Shown: positions 17,281 to 26,256 of the stretch, one piece after another
Layout: each line of letters opens with the position of its first letter
How positions within the stretch are numbered: the stretch's first letter is position 1
From: Marmoricola sp.
GTDB lineage: Bacteria; Actinomycetota; Actinomycetes; Propionibacteriales; Nocardioidaceae
DNA length: 61,207 bases
Direction of reading: 5' to 3'
NCBI GenBank assembly: GCA_025964775.1
Contig: JAOPYE010000041.1
Location: 1 to 61,207 of the forward strand
Translations under genes and position numbers: made by a program
The notes under the pieces: generated by a model
Told to the model about the DNA's origin: nothing
Databases searched by the model: none
Seen by the model: only the letters and a program-made list of their open reading frames with translations

Positions 17281-17835
17281 TCAGTGCCGGTGCTGCGGCT
17301 GGGACTGCGCGTGGTGACCCTTGCGGGACCGCTGGATGGCGATACCACCACCGAGGACGAAACAGACGCCGAGGACCAGCAGGATCAGACCTGGGCCACC
17401 GGTGTTCGGGAGACCTCCGGTCGGCGGGGACACGACCGTGCCACCGGGGACGTCGGTGACGTTCACGCTGCGGTCGCATTTCACGCCGGTGACCGTGTCG
17501 TGACCGACGGAGTGGACGCTGAAGACGGTCGAGCTGCTCACCTGGGGCGCGGTGAAGTGCGTGGTGAAGGACTCGCCGGTGCCGGTGTGCGTCAGGCCGT
17601 CGAAGGTGACCACCCAGTGGGTGTCGGCCGAGGCGGCCGAGCGGCCGGCCAGGCGTGGCGACTCGATGGTCTGGAGCGAGCAGTGGACGGTCACGACGTC
17701 GCCGGGGTGCACGACGGTGGGCGACACGACGAGGTTGCAGACGGCTTCGGGGTAGGCGGAAGCGGCGGGCGCCAGGCCCACGGCCATGAACATCGCAACC
17801 AAGGCAGCGGCCCCGATGGCTACCAGCTTCTTCAT
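17281..17835 (-). CDS. Secreted LPNTG (sortase-type) surface protein 1
   Basis: I do not recognise a family. The 184-aa protein has a signal peptide (MKKLVAIGAAALVAMFMAVG, cleavage likely after ASA at residue 27) and a single beta-rich, probably Ig-like domain (VSPTVVHPGDVVTVHCSLQ; TTHFTAPQVSSSTVF). A C-terminal sortase signal follows: LPNTG at 142-146, a hydrophobic helix (LILLVLGVCFVLGGGIAI) and the basic tail QRSRKGHH. It should be covalently anchored to the wall. GGGAGCAG precedes the ATG. It is one of three related tandem genes. No sortase gene is in the window. Confidence 0.8.
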   Translation of the reverse strand: MKKLVAIGAAALVAMFMAVGLAPAASAYPEAVCNLVVSPTVVHPGDVVTVHCSLQTIESPRLAGRSAASADTHWVVTFDGLTHTGTGESFTTHFTAPQVSSSTVFSVHSVGHDTVTGVKCDRSVNVTDVPGGTVVSPPTGGLPNTGGPGLILLVLGVCFVLGGGIAIQRSRKGHHAQSQPQHRH

Positions 17836-18011
17836 GCACTGCTCCCGTGTGGTCGTGACGCGCCCAGCGTGCTCGAGCACCCGTGTGGTGCTGCTCACAG
17901 GGAACAACGAGGGCGCGGAGCCTTCGTTACGGCACGCGGCGACCATAACGGGCATTCGGCCGATCGGGAGGAATCGGCGCTACCCCCGCTAGACCACGGG
18001 CGAGGAGACGC

Positions 18012-18557
18012 TCAGGCAGCAGGGTCGCGCCGCTTGGAGCGTGCGATCACGAGCGAGCCACCGGCCACGAGCCCGAGTCCGCCGAGCAGGATCCACAGGT
18101 CCGGACCACCCGTGTTCGGCAGACCGCCCTGGGTCGGCGGCGAGACGGTGGCGCTCGGCAGGACCGTGACGATGATCGTCCGGCGCCAGGTGACGTGCGG
18201 AGCGGCGCCCGCTGCGACCCGACCGGTGACCGGAGTCGCCCCGTCCGGAAGCGTGTAGCCGCAGGTGCCGTGCAGCGGGATCGGAGTGACCTTGGTGACG
18301 TCGGGAGCCGTGTAGGTGGTCACGAAGTCGTTGTGACCGGTCCGGTTGCGCGAGTCGCCGTTCCACTCGAGCGTCCAGTCGCACACGACGTTGGCCGTGG
18401 CGGTCGCGGTGAAGGTCTGGCCCGAGTACAGGACCTGCTTGTTCACCGAGAGGTTGATGAGCACCTCGGGGTAGGCCTGAGCGGACGGCGCGAAGCCGAT
18501 TGCCGCGAACAGGCCGACCAGAACGACCACGCTGAAAGATGCACATCTCTTAATCAC
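18012..18557 (-). CDS. Secreted LPNTG (sortase-type) surface protein 2
   Basis: The 181-aa product starts at GTG 18555-18557 (MIKRCASFSV). It has a signal peptide cut after about AQA (28), a domain clearly related to its two neighbours (YPEVLINLSVNKQVLYSGQ; NVVCDWTLEWNGDSR; TTYTAPDVTKV), then LPNTG at 146-150, a membrane helix (LWILLGGLGLVAGGSLVIA) and the tail RSKRRDPAA. The two Cys of the mature domain may form a disulfide. It is probably a wall-anchored protein of unknown function. A 176-bp gap separates it from gene 1, so each may have its own promoter. Confidence 0.8.
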   Translation of the reverse strand: MIKRCASFSVVVLVGLFAAIGFAPSAQAYPEVLINLSVNKQVLYSGQTFTATATANVVCDWTLEWNGDSRNRTGHNDFVTTYTAPDVTKVTPIPLHGTCGYTLPDGATPVTGRVAAGAAPHVTWRRTIIVTVLPSATVSPPTQGGLPNTGGPDLWILLGGLGLVAGGSLVIARSKRRDPAA

Positions 18558-18706
18558 CTGATAACCCCACGATTCGTCTCAGGTCCCGCGAACGAGGTCC
18601 AACCATATAACGGACAAAGACTCACGATGCACACGAATCTGTGACCCACATCTCGTCCTTGGGTACTTTGTCCGCATTCATTCCGTTGTTTTTTTAAAAC
18701 CGCTGA

Positions 18707-19120
18707 TCAATCGGTCGTCGGGGCCAGCACCGCGTGACTCGCGACCGCTCGCGCGACCACCCGACCTGACTGGGTGATCTCGGCCTCGGCCGACGCGATC
18801 CGGCGTCCGACCGCGATCGCACTGCCGCGGCAGGTGAGCGTCAGGCCCGGTACTGCCGCGCGGACGTACTGCACGCTCAGCTGGACATGGGGCGCTGCAA
18901 CACCGGGAGCAACGCCGTCGTGCACGGCCCAGCCTGTGGTGGTGTCGAGCATCGCGGCGAGGAAGCCACCGTGCACGATGCCGCCACCGTTGCAGTGCTC
19001 CGGCCCCGGATCCGCCTCGACGACGGCGACACCATCGGCGACCTCGATGTAGCGGAAGCCGAGCAGGGCCGAGAACGGGCCCGGCGCGGGGACGTCGGTG
19101 CGGAGCACTGGGTCGGCCAT
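18707..19120 (-). CDS. Hotdog-fold thioesterase (PaaI family)
   Basis: The 137-aa single hotdog domain has the PaaI/4HBT core: GFRYIEVADGVAVVEADPGPEHCNGGGIVHGGFLAAMLDTTTGWAV, with the HGG helix carrying the catalytic Asp, then VQLSVQYVRAAVPG. The family hydrolyses acyl- or aryl-CoA thioesters in the cytoplasm. The start is ATG 19118-19120. Its first 244 bases are also open in the frame of the LPNTG protein 3 gene, which runs on through them. The A/T-rich segment after the stop (18686-18700) may help termination but forms only a weak hairpin. Confidence 0.82.
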   Translation of the reverse strand: MADPVLRTDVPAPGPFSALLGFRYIEVADGVAVVEADPGPEHCNGGGIVHGGFLAAMLDTTTGWAVHDGVAPGVAAPHVQLSVQYVRAAVPGLTLTCRGSAIAVGRRIASAEAEITQSGRVVARAVASHAVLAPTTD

Positions 19121-19716
19121 GACGCCGCAGCGTAGTCGGGTGCCGTCCCTCGGCGTTCGGCTGCCCGGACCAGCACGGAACCGACCAGGACCGATGCCAG
19201 GCCTGCGATCAGGAGCCAGAACGGCGGCCCGCCGGTGTTCGGCAGGCCGATGCCGCCGGGGTGCTGGTGGTGGCTCGGCGGGCTGACGACGCCGCCCGGC
19301 GGCACGACGGTGATCGTGACCGTGCCGCGCACCGTCAGCGGAACGACGACGCTGATCGTCGCGCCGGCGCTCGACGAGCGAGCCGACGAGGTCTTGGTCG
19401 ACGGCGGTGTCTGGCCCGTCGGCAGGCAGATGCCCTGGACCACGAACCTCGTCCCACGTGTCACCTGCGGCGCTGTGTAGGTCGCCACGAGCCGCGTCCC
19501 GTGTGTCTGCCGGAGGTCACCGTTCCACTTCACCCACAGGTCGCACACGACGTTCGAGGTCGCGGTCACCGTCAGCGGTTCGCCGGCCACCACGACGTGG
19601 CGGCTGACATGCAGGTGCAGGGCGGCGGTCGGGGACGCCGAAGCCGCCGGCGTGACCCCGAGAAATCCCAGCACGGCGATCAGGATCGTCGATCCGGACG
19701 TCGCGAATCTGTTCAT
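18877..19716 (-). CDS. Secreted LPNTG surface protein 3, with long run-on C-terminus
   Basis: The ATG at 19714-19716 follows CTGGGAG. The protein has a signal peptide (ILIAVLGFLGVTPAASA) and the same domain as protein 2 (NVVCDLWVKWNGDLR; ATYTAPQVTRGTRF). LPNTG lies at about 158-162, then a helix (FWLLIAGLASVLVGSVLV) and RAAERR. A sortase substrate should end there, but no stop codon follows. The frame runs about 90 more residues into the thioesterase gene (low-complexity, Ser/Arg/Pro-rich) before a TGA. Either the native stop was lost by mutation or assembly error, or the tail is really made. The part up to about residue 190 is well supported; the tail is doubtful. Confidence 0.65.
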   Translation of the reverse strand: MNRFATSGSTILIAVLGFLGVTPAASASPTAALHLHVSRHVVVAGEPLTVTATSNVVCDLWVKWNGDLRQTHGTRLVATYTAPQVTRGTRFVVQGICLPTGQTPPSTKTSSARSSSAGATISVVVPLTVRGTVTITVVPPGGVVSPPSHHQHPGGIGLPNTGGPPFWLLIAGLASVLVGSVLVRAAERRGTAPDYAAASWPTQCSAPTSPRRARSRPCSASATSRSPMVSPSSRRIRGRSTATVAASCTVASSPRCSTPPQAGPCTTALLPVLQRPMSS

Positions 19717-19838
19717 CGATCTCCCAGCGGGATCCCGACGATTCCCCGCAACCTCTTGATGGGTTCTGGTCACCACGGTAGGGGTTACCAGTTGCCTGGG
19801 TAATCGGCACCAGATGAATTCACCTGAGAAAGGAATGG

Positions 19839-19911
19839 AGCCGCCTGTCAGAATCGAACTGACGACCTTCTCATTACGAGTGAGATGCTCTACCGACTGA
19901 GCTAAGGCGGC
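19839..19911 (-). tRNA. tRNA-Thr (anticodon CGU)
   Basis: The minus strand folds into a 73-nt cloverleaf. The acceptor arm GCCGCCT pairs with the matching 3' strand ending GGCGGC plus discriminator U. The D-arm has AGCTCAGTCGGTAGAGC, the anticodon stem CTCAC/GTGAG-type around loop CTCGTAA with CGT as anticodon, and the T-arm TCAGTTCGATTCTGA. CCA is not encoded. It decodes ACG. It is upstream of, and on the same strand as, LPNTG protein 3. Confidence 0.95.
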
Positions 19912-19993
19912 GCAGTGTCCGACCGTCCAGCCGGGCACGCCGGACGAGTATAGGGCGGGCCTGGGGCGTGGCGCCAAACGGGCCGTGCGCCGC

Positions 19994-21607
19994 TCAGCAG
20001 TGCAGGTCGGCGGGCGGAACCTTGCCCTGGATCAGCCAGTCCTGGACGGCATTGTCGACGCACGAATTCCCTTGCCCGAAGCCGGTGTGACCGTCGCCGT
20101 TGCGCGTGATCAGGCGGCCGGAGTCCAGCTCGCTGGCCAGCGCCTGGGCCCACACCAGCGGTGTGGCCGGATCACGGGTGGTGCCGACCACGACGATCGG
20201 CGGAGCCCCCGGAGCATGGATCGCCTGGCTGACCTGGCCACTGCGGACCGGCCAGGTCGAGCAGGTCGAGAGGCTGAAGGCGAAGGCACGGCCGAAGGTC
20301 GGCGAGGCCTTGAGGAACTCGGCGAAGTGCGAGGGCACCTGGCTGGTCGGGATGTAGTCGTCGTGGTCCAGACAATTGACGGCGTAGAGCGCCTCCATCG
20401 AGTTGTCGGTGTACCCGGTCGCACCTCGCGAGGAGTAGGCGTCGGCCAGCGCGAGCAGCCCGGACCCGTCGTGGTCGACGATCGCCTGCTTGAGGGCGTC
20501 GGTCAGGTTCGGCCAGTAGCTCCTGACGTACAGCGGCAGCCAGACCCCGGTCATCGCGGTGCCCTCGGTGAGCTTGCGGCTGGTGCCGGTGTCCAGCGGG
20601 GCCTTGTCGGTTGCCGCGAGGAACTGCTGGATCCGGGTGACCACCTCGTCCGTGGTCCGACCCAGGAAGCAGTTGCCCGAGCCGGCGCAGTTGGCGGCGT
20701 AGGCGCGCAGGGCCGTCTCGAAGCCGTGCGCCTGCTCGATGGAGAGCTGCGCGTTCGTCAACGCCGGGTCGATCGCTCCGTCGAGCACGAAGCGGCCGAC
20801 GTGGGTGGGGAACAGGCCGGCGTACGTCGCGCCCAGGAACGTGCCGTACGACGCCCCGAAGTAGTTGAGCTTCGGCTCACCCAGCGCTGCGCGCAGGATG
20901 TCCATGTCCCGCGCGGCCTCCTTGGTGGACATGTGCCGTGCGAGATCGCCGCTTCGCCTCAGGCAGCCCTGGCCGAAGGCACGGATCAGGCTGTCCATCC
21001 GGTTGCGCTTGGCTGCCGTGTCCGGATCCGGGTCGAACGCCAGCAGCCCGTCGATCTGCGCCGTCGAGGCGCACGACAGCGGATCGCTCTTGCCGACACC
21101 GCGGGGATCGAAGCCGACGATGTCGAAGTGGTTCGACAGCGGGGCTCCGAACTGGAGGGAGCCGGCTGCCGCGTAGTCCGTCCCCGAACCCCCGGGGCCC
21201 CCCGGGTTCACGACCAGCGCGCCGAGGCGCTGGGACGGGTTCTGCGCCGGGACCTTGAGGAGCGCGAGGCGCAGCTCAGTGCCGCCCGGGTTGGCATAGT
21301 CGAGCGGGACGGCGAGCCGCGCGCACTGGTCGCGACCGCACCCGGTCCACTTCAGCTTCTGGTCGTAGTACCTGACGAGCGAGGGAGCCGTGGTGGGCAG
21401 CGGTGCCGTCGGGGAAGGGGCCGCGGTCGGCGTCGTACCGGGCCCCGCCGCGAGCGAGGAATTGTGGTGCTTGGCCGCGTAGATGCCGATGCCGGCCGCG
21501 ATCAGGGCGAAGACCACGACTCCGACCAGGACGCCGATCAGGACCGAGTTGCCGTTGCGGGACGGCGGAGGCCCTGGGGGCGGGGACGGAGGCGTGAACT
21601 GCGACAT
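19994..21607 (-). CDS. Membrane-anchored alpha/beta hydrolase, tripeptidyl-aminopeptidase (TAP) family
   Basis: The 537-aa protein starts with a proline-rich cytoplasmic lead (PPSPPPGPPPSRNG), a single helix (VLIGVLVGVVVFALIAAGIGI) and a Pro/Thr/Ser linker. The extracellular hydrolase follows: the oxyanion segment VVNPGGPGGSG, DPRGVGKS, nucleophile GASYGT (Ser), and a C-terminal TAP-like domain with acid in TTRDPATPL and His in GDGHTGF. Mycobacterial and Streptomyces relatives are secreted tripeptidyl peptidases or lipid/ester hydrolases; the substrate here is unknown. Paired Cys (GCGRDQCA; CAGSGNCF) suggest disulfides. It ends about 80 bp from the tRNA gene. Confidence 0.87.
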   Translation of the reverse strand: MSQFTPPSPPPGPPPSRNGNSVLIGVLVGVVVFALIAAGIGIYAAKHHNSSLAAGPGTTPTAAPSPTAPLPTTAPSLVRYYDQKLKWTGCGRDQCARLAVPLDYANPGGTELRLALLKVPAQNPSQRLGALVVNPGGPGGSGTDYAAAGSLQFGAPLSNHFDIVGFDPRGVGKSDPLSCASTAQIDGLLAFDPDPDTAAKRNRMDSLIRAFGQGCLRRSGDLARHMSTKEAARDMDILRAALGEPKLNYFGASYGTFLGATYAGLFPTHVGRFVLDGAIDPALTNAQLSIEQAHGFETALRAYAANCAGSGNCFLGRTTDEVVTRIQQFLAATDKAPLDTGTSRKLTEGTAMTGVWLPLYVRSYWPNLTDALKQAIVDHDGSGLLALADAYSSRGATGYTDNSMEALYAVNCLDHDDYIPTSQVPSHFAEFLKASPTFGRAFAFSLSTCSTWPVRSGQVSQAIHAPGAPPIVVVGTTRDPATPLVWAQALASELDSGRLITRNGDGHTGFGQGNSCVDNAVQDWLIQGKVPPADLHC

Positions 21608-21617
21608 GCCCGCAAGC

Positions 21618-22775
21618 CTAGGCGGCTCCCTGCTGCACCTTGAGCGAGACCATCAACGACTCCAGCGCCAGCATCGGCGGCACGTTGAACTCGAGCATCT
21701 GTTCACGGGCGACGAAGACGGCATCGATGCGACGCAGGTTGTCCTCGGGGGTGGTGGTGCGGGCCAGCTGCTCGACGTCGCCGCGCACTTCCTCGTTGAC
21801 CACCTCGGAACGCGCCGCCAGCTGGATCGTCAGGGCATCGCGGTACACGGAGACCAGGTCCATCAGCCCGCGGTCGACGACGTCGAGGTGACGACGCTTG
21901 GCGCGGGTCTTCTGGGACTTCTCGAGATCGCGGAGCGCCGGGGCGTACTCGCGCGGACGACGGCCGCGCTCGACGACGCCGTAGGCCCGGTCGAGCTCCT
22001 CGCGCTCGCGTGCGTCGTGCACCCCGGTGAGCGCGTCGGCCTCCTCCTTGGCGAGATCGTGGATCAGGGTCGCCGCGTTCATGCAGGCACCCAGCGAGGT
22101 CAGCCGGACGGGCAGGTGCACGACCTGGCGCCGTCGGCCGCGGGTGTCCTCGTCGCGTGCGAGGGCACGGGCACGGCCGATGTGGCCCTGGCTGGCCCGG
22201 GCGGCATACAGGGCGGTGGTCGCGTCGACCTCGTCGTGACGCACCAGGAAGTCGGCGACCTCGGCGCTGCTCGGGGTCGCCAGCACGATCAGCCGGGTGC
22301 GCGACCTGATCGTCGGGAGCACGTCCTCGATCGTCGGCGCGCACAGCAGCCAGACGGTGCGGATCGTCGGCTCCTCGATCGCCTTGAGCAGCGCGTTCGC
22401 GGCTTGTTCGGTCAGGCGATCGGCGTCCTCGACGATCATCACCTGCCAGCGACGACCCGATGGGGCGAGGGCTGCCGAACGGACCAGGTCGCGGACCTCG
22501 TCGACGCCGATCGACAGCTTCTCGGTCCGGGTCACCCGTACGTCGGGATGCGACCCGACCGCGACGGTGTGGCACGACGGACACGTACCGCAGCCGCCCT
22601 GCTCGCACTGGAGCGCGGCCGCGAACGCGATCGCCGCGTTCGACCGACCCGAGCCGGGCGGCCCGGTGAACAACCAGGCGTGGGTCATGTCGCCGGCTAC
22701 CGCTCGTCGCAGGCGCTCGACGACCGCCTCCTGGCCGACCAGGTCGTCGAAGACCGACGTGGCGGTGGCACTCAT
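21618..22775 (-). CDS. holB: DNA polymerase III subunit delta prime
   Basis: This clamp-loader AAA+ subunit, 385 aa, has a P-loop-like GPPGSGRSNAA in which the usual Lys is Arg, as expected for delta prime, which does not hydrolyse ATP. A zinc module follows (CEQGGCGTCPSC), then VMIVEDADRLTEQAANALLKAIEEP and IRSRTRLIVL (the SRC-like arginine-finger region as SRT). The C-terminal helical domain is longer than in E. coli, as in other actinobacteria. The ATG overlaps the tmk stop (ATGA), an order conserved widely. Confidence 0.92.
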   Translation of the reverse strand: MSATATSVFDDLVGQEAVVERLRRAVAGDMTHAWLFTGPPGSGRSNAAIAFAAALQCEQGGCGTCPSCHTVAVGSHPDVRVTRTEKLSIGVDEVRDLVRSAALAPSGRRWQVMIVEDADRLTEQAANALLKAIEEPTIRTVWLLCAPTIEDVLPTIRSRTRLIVLATPSSAEVADFLVRHDEVDATTALYAARASQGHIGRARALARDEDTRGRRRQVVHLPVRLTSLGACMNAATLIHDLAKEEADALTGVHDAREREELDRAYGVVERGRRPREYAPALRDLEKSQKTRAKRRHLDVVDRGLMDLVSVYRDALTIQLAARSEVVNEEVRGDVEQLARTTTPEDNLRRIDAVFVAREQMLEFNVPPMLALESLMVSLKVQQGAA

Positions 22776-23437
22776 GCCAACAGCTCCGCGACCCGGGTAC
22801 GGACTGCCGCGGCGATCGCGTCGACGTCGTCACGGGCATCGAGGACCAGGTAGTGCGCGGGGTCGCGCTCGGCGAGCAGCCGGAACGCGGAGCGCACCCG
22901 CTGGTGGAACTCCAGTGGTTCGCCCTCGATCCGGTCGCGTCCGGCGACTAGTTCATCCACCCTGGTCAGGCCGGCACCGGGCTCCAGGTCGAGGAGCACC
23001 GTCAGGTGCGGCCGCAGGTCCCCGGTGGCCCAGCGCGCGACGTGCTCGAGCTCGGCGGGCGGGATCGCACGCCCGGCGCCCTGGTAGGCCAGCGTCGAGT
23101 CGACGTAGCGGTCGGTGATCACGACGTTGCCGGCGGCCAGCGCCGGGAGCACGATCTTGTCGAGGTGCTCGGACTTGTCGGCGGCGTACAGCAGAGCTTC
23201 GGTCGCGTCGGCGAGGTGACCGGTCTCGGGGCTCAGCACGATCTGCCGGATCTTCTGGCCCACGCCGGTGTCGCCTGGCTCGAAGGTCAGGACGACGTCA
23301 TGCCCCTCGGTGCCGAGCCAGTCAGCGAGCGCCTGCGCCTGGGTCGACTTGCCGGCACCCTCGCCACCCTCGAAACAGACGAAGAGGCCGCGCTCGGCAT
23401 AGACACCTTCTGGGACACCCGCGTTCGACACACGCAC
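22772..23437 (-). CDS. tmk: Thymidylate kinase
   Basis: It phosphorylates dTMP to dTDP for DNA synthesis. The 221 aa show the P-loop FEGGEGAGKSTQAQ, the FEPGDTGVGQKIR segment (TMP-binding; usually FTREPGGT), DRYVDSTLAYQGAGR (the DRY/DRH motif) and a LID-type region near the C-terminal third. The start is GTG 23435-23437. A second GTG two codons later is an equal candidate. It is coupled by a 4-bp overlap to holB, and only 28 bp separate it from topA upstream, so topA-tmk-holB probably form one transcript. Confidence 0.93.
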   Translation of the reverse strand: MRVSNAGVPEGVYAERGLFVCFEGGEGAGKSTQAQALADWLGTEGHDVVLTFEPGDTGVGQKIRQIVLSPETGHLADATEALLYAADKSEHLDKIVLPALAAGNVVITDRYVDSTLAYQGAGRAIPPAELEHVARWATGDLRPHLTVLLDLEPGAGLTRVDELVAGRDRIEGEPLEFHQRVRSAFRLLAERDPAHYLVLDARDDVDAIAAAVRTRVAELLA

Positions 23438-23465
23438 ACCCTAGACGCGAGCGCCGACCGAGGTT

Positions 23466-26186
23466 TCACGCCTTCTTCGCGGCGGCCTTCTTCGCGGTCT
23501 TCTTGGCCGACTTCTTCGCAGTCTTCTTCGCGCCCTTCTTGGCGGCCTTCTTGGCCGGGCCCTTCTCGCGACGTTCGGCGAGCAGCTCGGCGGCGCGCTC
23601 GAGGGTGATCTCCTCGACCGAGTCGTCCTTGCGCAGGGTGGCGTTGTACTCCCCGTCGGTGACGTACTCACCGAAGCGGCCGGCCTTGACCACGACCGGC
23701 TGGCCGGAGACGGGGTCGTTGCCGAGCTCCTTCAGCGGCGGGGTCGCGGCTCCGCGTCCGCGTGCCTTGGGCTGGGCGTAGACCGCCAGCGCCTGCTCGA
23801 GGGTGACGTCGAAGAGCTGGTCCTCGGTCTCGAGCGAGCGCGAGTCGGTGCCCTTCTTGAGGTACGGGCCGTAGCGACCGTTCTGCGCGGTGATCTCGAC
23901 GCCCTCGGCGTCGACACCGACGACCCGCGGCAGCGAGAGCAGCCGCAGGGCCTGCTCGAGCGTGATCGTCTCCAGCGACATCGACTTGAACAGCGAACCG
24001 GTGCGCGCCTTCTGCTTCTTGGGAGCGTCGTCCGGGAGGGTCTCGGTGACATAAGGGCCGTAGCGGCCGTTCTTCGCCACGATCAGGTTGCCGGACTCGG
24101 GGTCCTTGCCGAGCTCGTGCTCCGCCCCGGCCGGGTTCGCCAGCAGCTCGCGGGCAGCGGCCTCGGTCAGCTCGTCAGGCGGCATGTCGTCAGGAACGTT
24201 CGCGCGGGCCGGCACCCCGTCGCCCTCGCCGTCGCCGTCCTGGACCGAGCCGGTGTCCTCGACGTACGGGCCGTAGCGACCGACGCGCAGGTCGATGCCG
24301 CTCGGCTCACCGGCCAGGGTCAGCACCGGGAAGGTGGCGAGCTCCTTGGCATCGATCTCGCCGAGCTCGGTGACCAGGCGCTTGAGACCCTCGACCTTGT
24401 CGCTGCCGAAGTAGAACTCACCCAGCTCGGTCTCGAGGTTCTTGCGTCCGCCGGCGATCTCGTCGAGGACGTCCTCCATGCCGGCGGTGAACTCGTAGGA
24501 GACCAGCCGCGCGAAGTGCTCCTCGAGCAGCCGGATCACCGAGAAGGCCAGCCACGCCGGGACCAGCGCGGTGCCCTTCTTGTAGACGTAGCCGCGGTTG
24601 AGGATGGTGCCGATGATCGAGGCGTACGTCGACGGCCGGCCGATCTCTCGGCCTTCGAGCTCGCTGATCAGCGAGGCCTCGGTGTAGCGCGCCGGTGGCT
24701 TGGTCTCGTGCCCGCTCGACTTCAGGGCGGCCGCGCTGACGGAGGCACCCTCGGTCAGGTTCGGCAGCTTGCTCTCGGCGTCGTCGCGCGCCGCCTCGGC
24801 ATCGTCGTTGCCCTCGACGTACGCCTTGAGGAAGCCGTGGAAGGTGATCGTGCGACCGCTGGCGGAGAACACGACGTCCTCACCGGCAGCCGACGGGCCG
24901 CCGAGACGGATCGTCAGCGAGTTGCCGGCGGCGTCCTTCATCTGGGAGGCGATCGTTCGCATCCAGATCAGCTCGTAGAGGCGGAACTGGTCGCCGGTCA
25001 GGCCGGTCTGGGCGGGGGTGCGGAAGTTGTCGCCGGCAGGCCGGATCGCCTCGTGCGCCTCCTGGGCGTTCTTCACCTTGGAGGCGTAGACGCGCGGGGC
25101 GTCCGGGACGTACTCGGCGCCGTACAGCTCACGGGCCTGGGTCCGCGCCGCGTTCAGCGCGGTGTCCGAGAGCGTCGTGGAGTCGGTACGCATGTAGGTG
25201 ATGTAGCCGTTCTCGTACAACCGCTGCGCCACCGACATGGTGGAGGAGGCGCTGAAGCCGAGCTTGCGGCTGGCCTCCTGCTGGAGCGTGGTGGTCCGGA
25301 ACGGCGCGTAGGGCTTGCGGGTGTACGGCTTGGACTCGACCGAGCGCACGGTGAACGCGGTGTCGTGCAGGGCCTCGACGAGCTGGTCGGCCCGGGCCTG
25401 GTTGAGGTGGACGACCTTCGCCGCCGAAGAGTTGGACGCTGCCTTCAGGAGGCCGTCGTCCCCGAAGTCGGTGCCGCGAGCGACACGAGTCCCGTCGATG
25501 CTGTGCAGCTTGCCACCGAACATCCGCTGCTCATGGTCGGCACCGGCGTCGAAGGTCCCCTCGAGGTCCCAGTACGACGCCATCCGGAAGGCGATCCGCT
25601 CGCGTTCGCGGTCCACGACCAGCCTGGTCGCCACCGATTGCACCCGACCGGCGGAGAGGCCGGACATGACCTTCTTCCACAGCACCGGGGAGACCTCGTA
25701 GCCGTACAAGCGGTCGAGGATGCGGCGCGCTTCCTGGGCCTCGACGAGGTCCATGTCGATCTCGCGCGGGCTCTCGACGGCGGCCTGGATGGCGGCCGGG
25801 GTGATCTCGTGGAAGACCATCCGGCGGACCGGCAGGCCGGCCGGCGGCTTCAGCTCGTCGAGCAGGTGCCAGGCGATGGCCTCGCCCTCGCGGTCCTCAT
25901 CGGTGGCCAGGAAGAGCTCGTCGGCGTCCTTGAGCAGGTTCTTGAGCTTGGTGATGTGCGCCTTCTTGTCGCGGGAGACGACGTAGACCGGCTTGAAGCC
26001 GTCGTCGACGTTGACACCGAGGCGGGCCCAGGGCTCGCCCTTGATCTTCGCCGGGATGTCGGCGGCGGTCTGCGGAAGGTCGCGGATGTGTCCGATCGAG
26101 GACTCCACGACGTAGCCCTTGCCAAGGTAGCCCTCGATGGTGCGGGCCTTGGCCGGGGACTCGACGATCACGAGCTTGTGTGCCAC
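23466..26186 (-). CDS. topA: DNA topoisomerase I (type IA)
   Basis: It relaxes negative supercoils. The 906 aa begin with the Toprim motif KLVIVESPAKARTIEGYLG and contain FLATDEDREGEAIAWHLL (acidic metal triad) and the active-site Tyr in NGYITYMRTDSTTLS. Three to four C-terminal repeat domains follow, with GRYGPYV/GRFGEYV signatures, and then a lysine/alanine-rich tail (repeated AKKTAKKS-type units). Actinobacterial TopA enzymes lack the zinc fingers of E. coli TopA and use such a basic tail for DNA binding. The start is GTG 26184-26186 (MAHKLVIV), with AAGGA about 11 bases upstream. Confidence 0.96.
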   Translation of the reverse strand: MAHKLVIVESPAKARTIEGYLGKGYVVESSIGHIRDLPQTAADIPAKIKGEPWARLGVNVDDGFKPVYVVSRDKKAHITKLKNLLKDADELFLATDEDREGEAIAWHLLDELKPPAGLPVRRMVFHEITPAAIQAAVESPREIDMDLVEAQEARRILDRLYGYEVSPVLWKKVMSGLSAGRVQSVATRLVVDRERERIAFRMASYWDLEGTFDAGADHEQRMFGGKLHSIDGTRVARGTDFGDDGLLKAASNSSAAKVVHLNQARADQLVEALHDTAFTVRSVESKPYTRKPYAPFRTTTLQQEASRKLGFSASSTMSVAQRLYENGYITYMRTDSTTLSDTALNAARTQARELYGAEYVPDAPRVYASKVKNAQEAHEAIRPAGDNFRTPAQTGLTGDQFRLYELIWMRTIASQMKDAAGNSLTIRLGGPSAAGEDVVFSASGRTITFHGFLKAYVEGNDDAEAARDDAESKLPNLTEGASVSAAALKSSGHETKPPARYTEASLISELEGREIGRPSTYASIIGTILNRGYVYKKGTALVPAWLAFSVIRLLEEHFARLVSYEFTAGMEDVLDEIAGGRKNLETELGEFYFGSDKVEGLKRLVTELGEIDAKELATFPVLTLAGEPSGIDLRVGRYGPYVEDTGSVQDGDGEGDGVPARANVPDDMPPDELTEAAARELLANPAGAEHELGKDPESGNLIVAKNGRYGPYVTETLPDDAPKKQKARTGSLFKSMSLETITLEQALRLLSLPRVVGVDAEGVEITAQNGRYGPYLKKGTDSRSLETEDQLFDVTLEQALAVYAQPKARGRGAATPPLKELGNDPVSGQPVVVKAGRFGEYVTDGEYNATLRKDDSVEEITLERAAELLAERREKGPAKKAAKKGAKKTAKKSAKKTAKKAAAKKA

Positions 26187-26256
26187 GGAGTGGGAATCCT
26201 TCGCTTCTTCGGCGGGTTTGCCGGCAACAAGGTAGCGCGGCAGCCCAGACGGACCG

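Noticed and set aside
23466..23560. Short repeats (gccttcttcgcgg-like) at the topA 3' end taken for a CRISPR or VNTR
   Set aside because: They encode the Lys/Ala-rich C-terminal tail of TopA; no spacers or conserved direct repeats are present.
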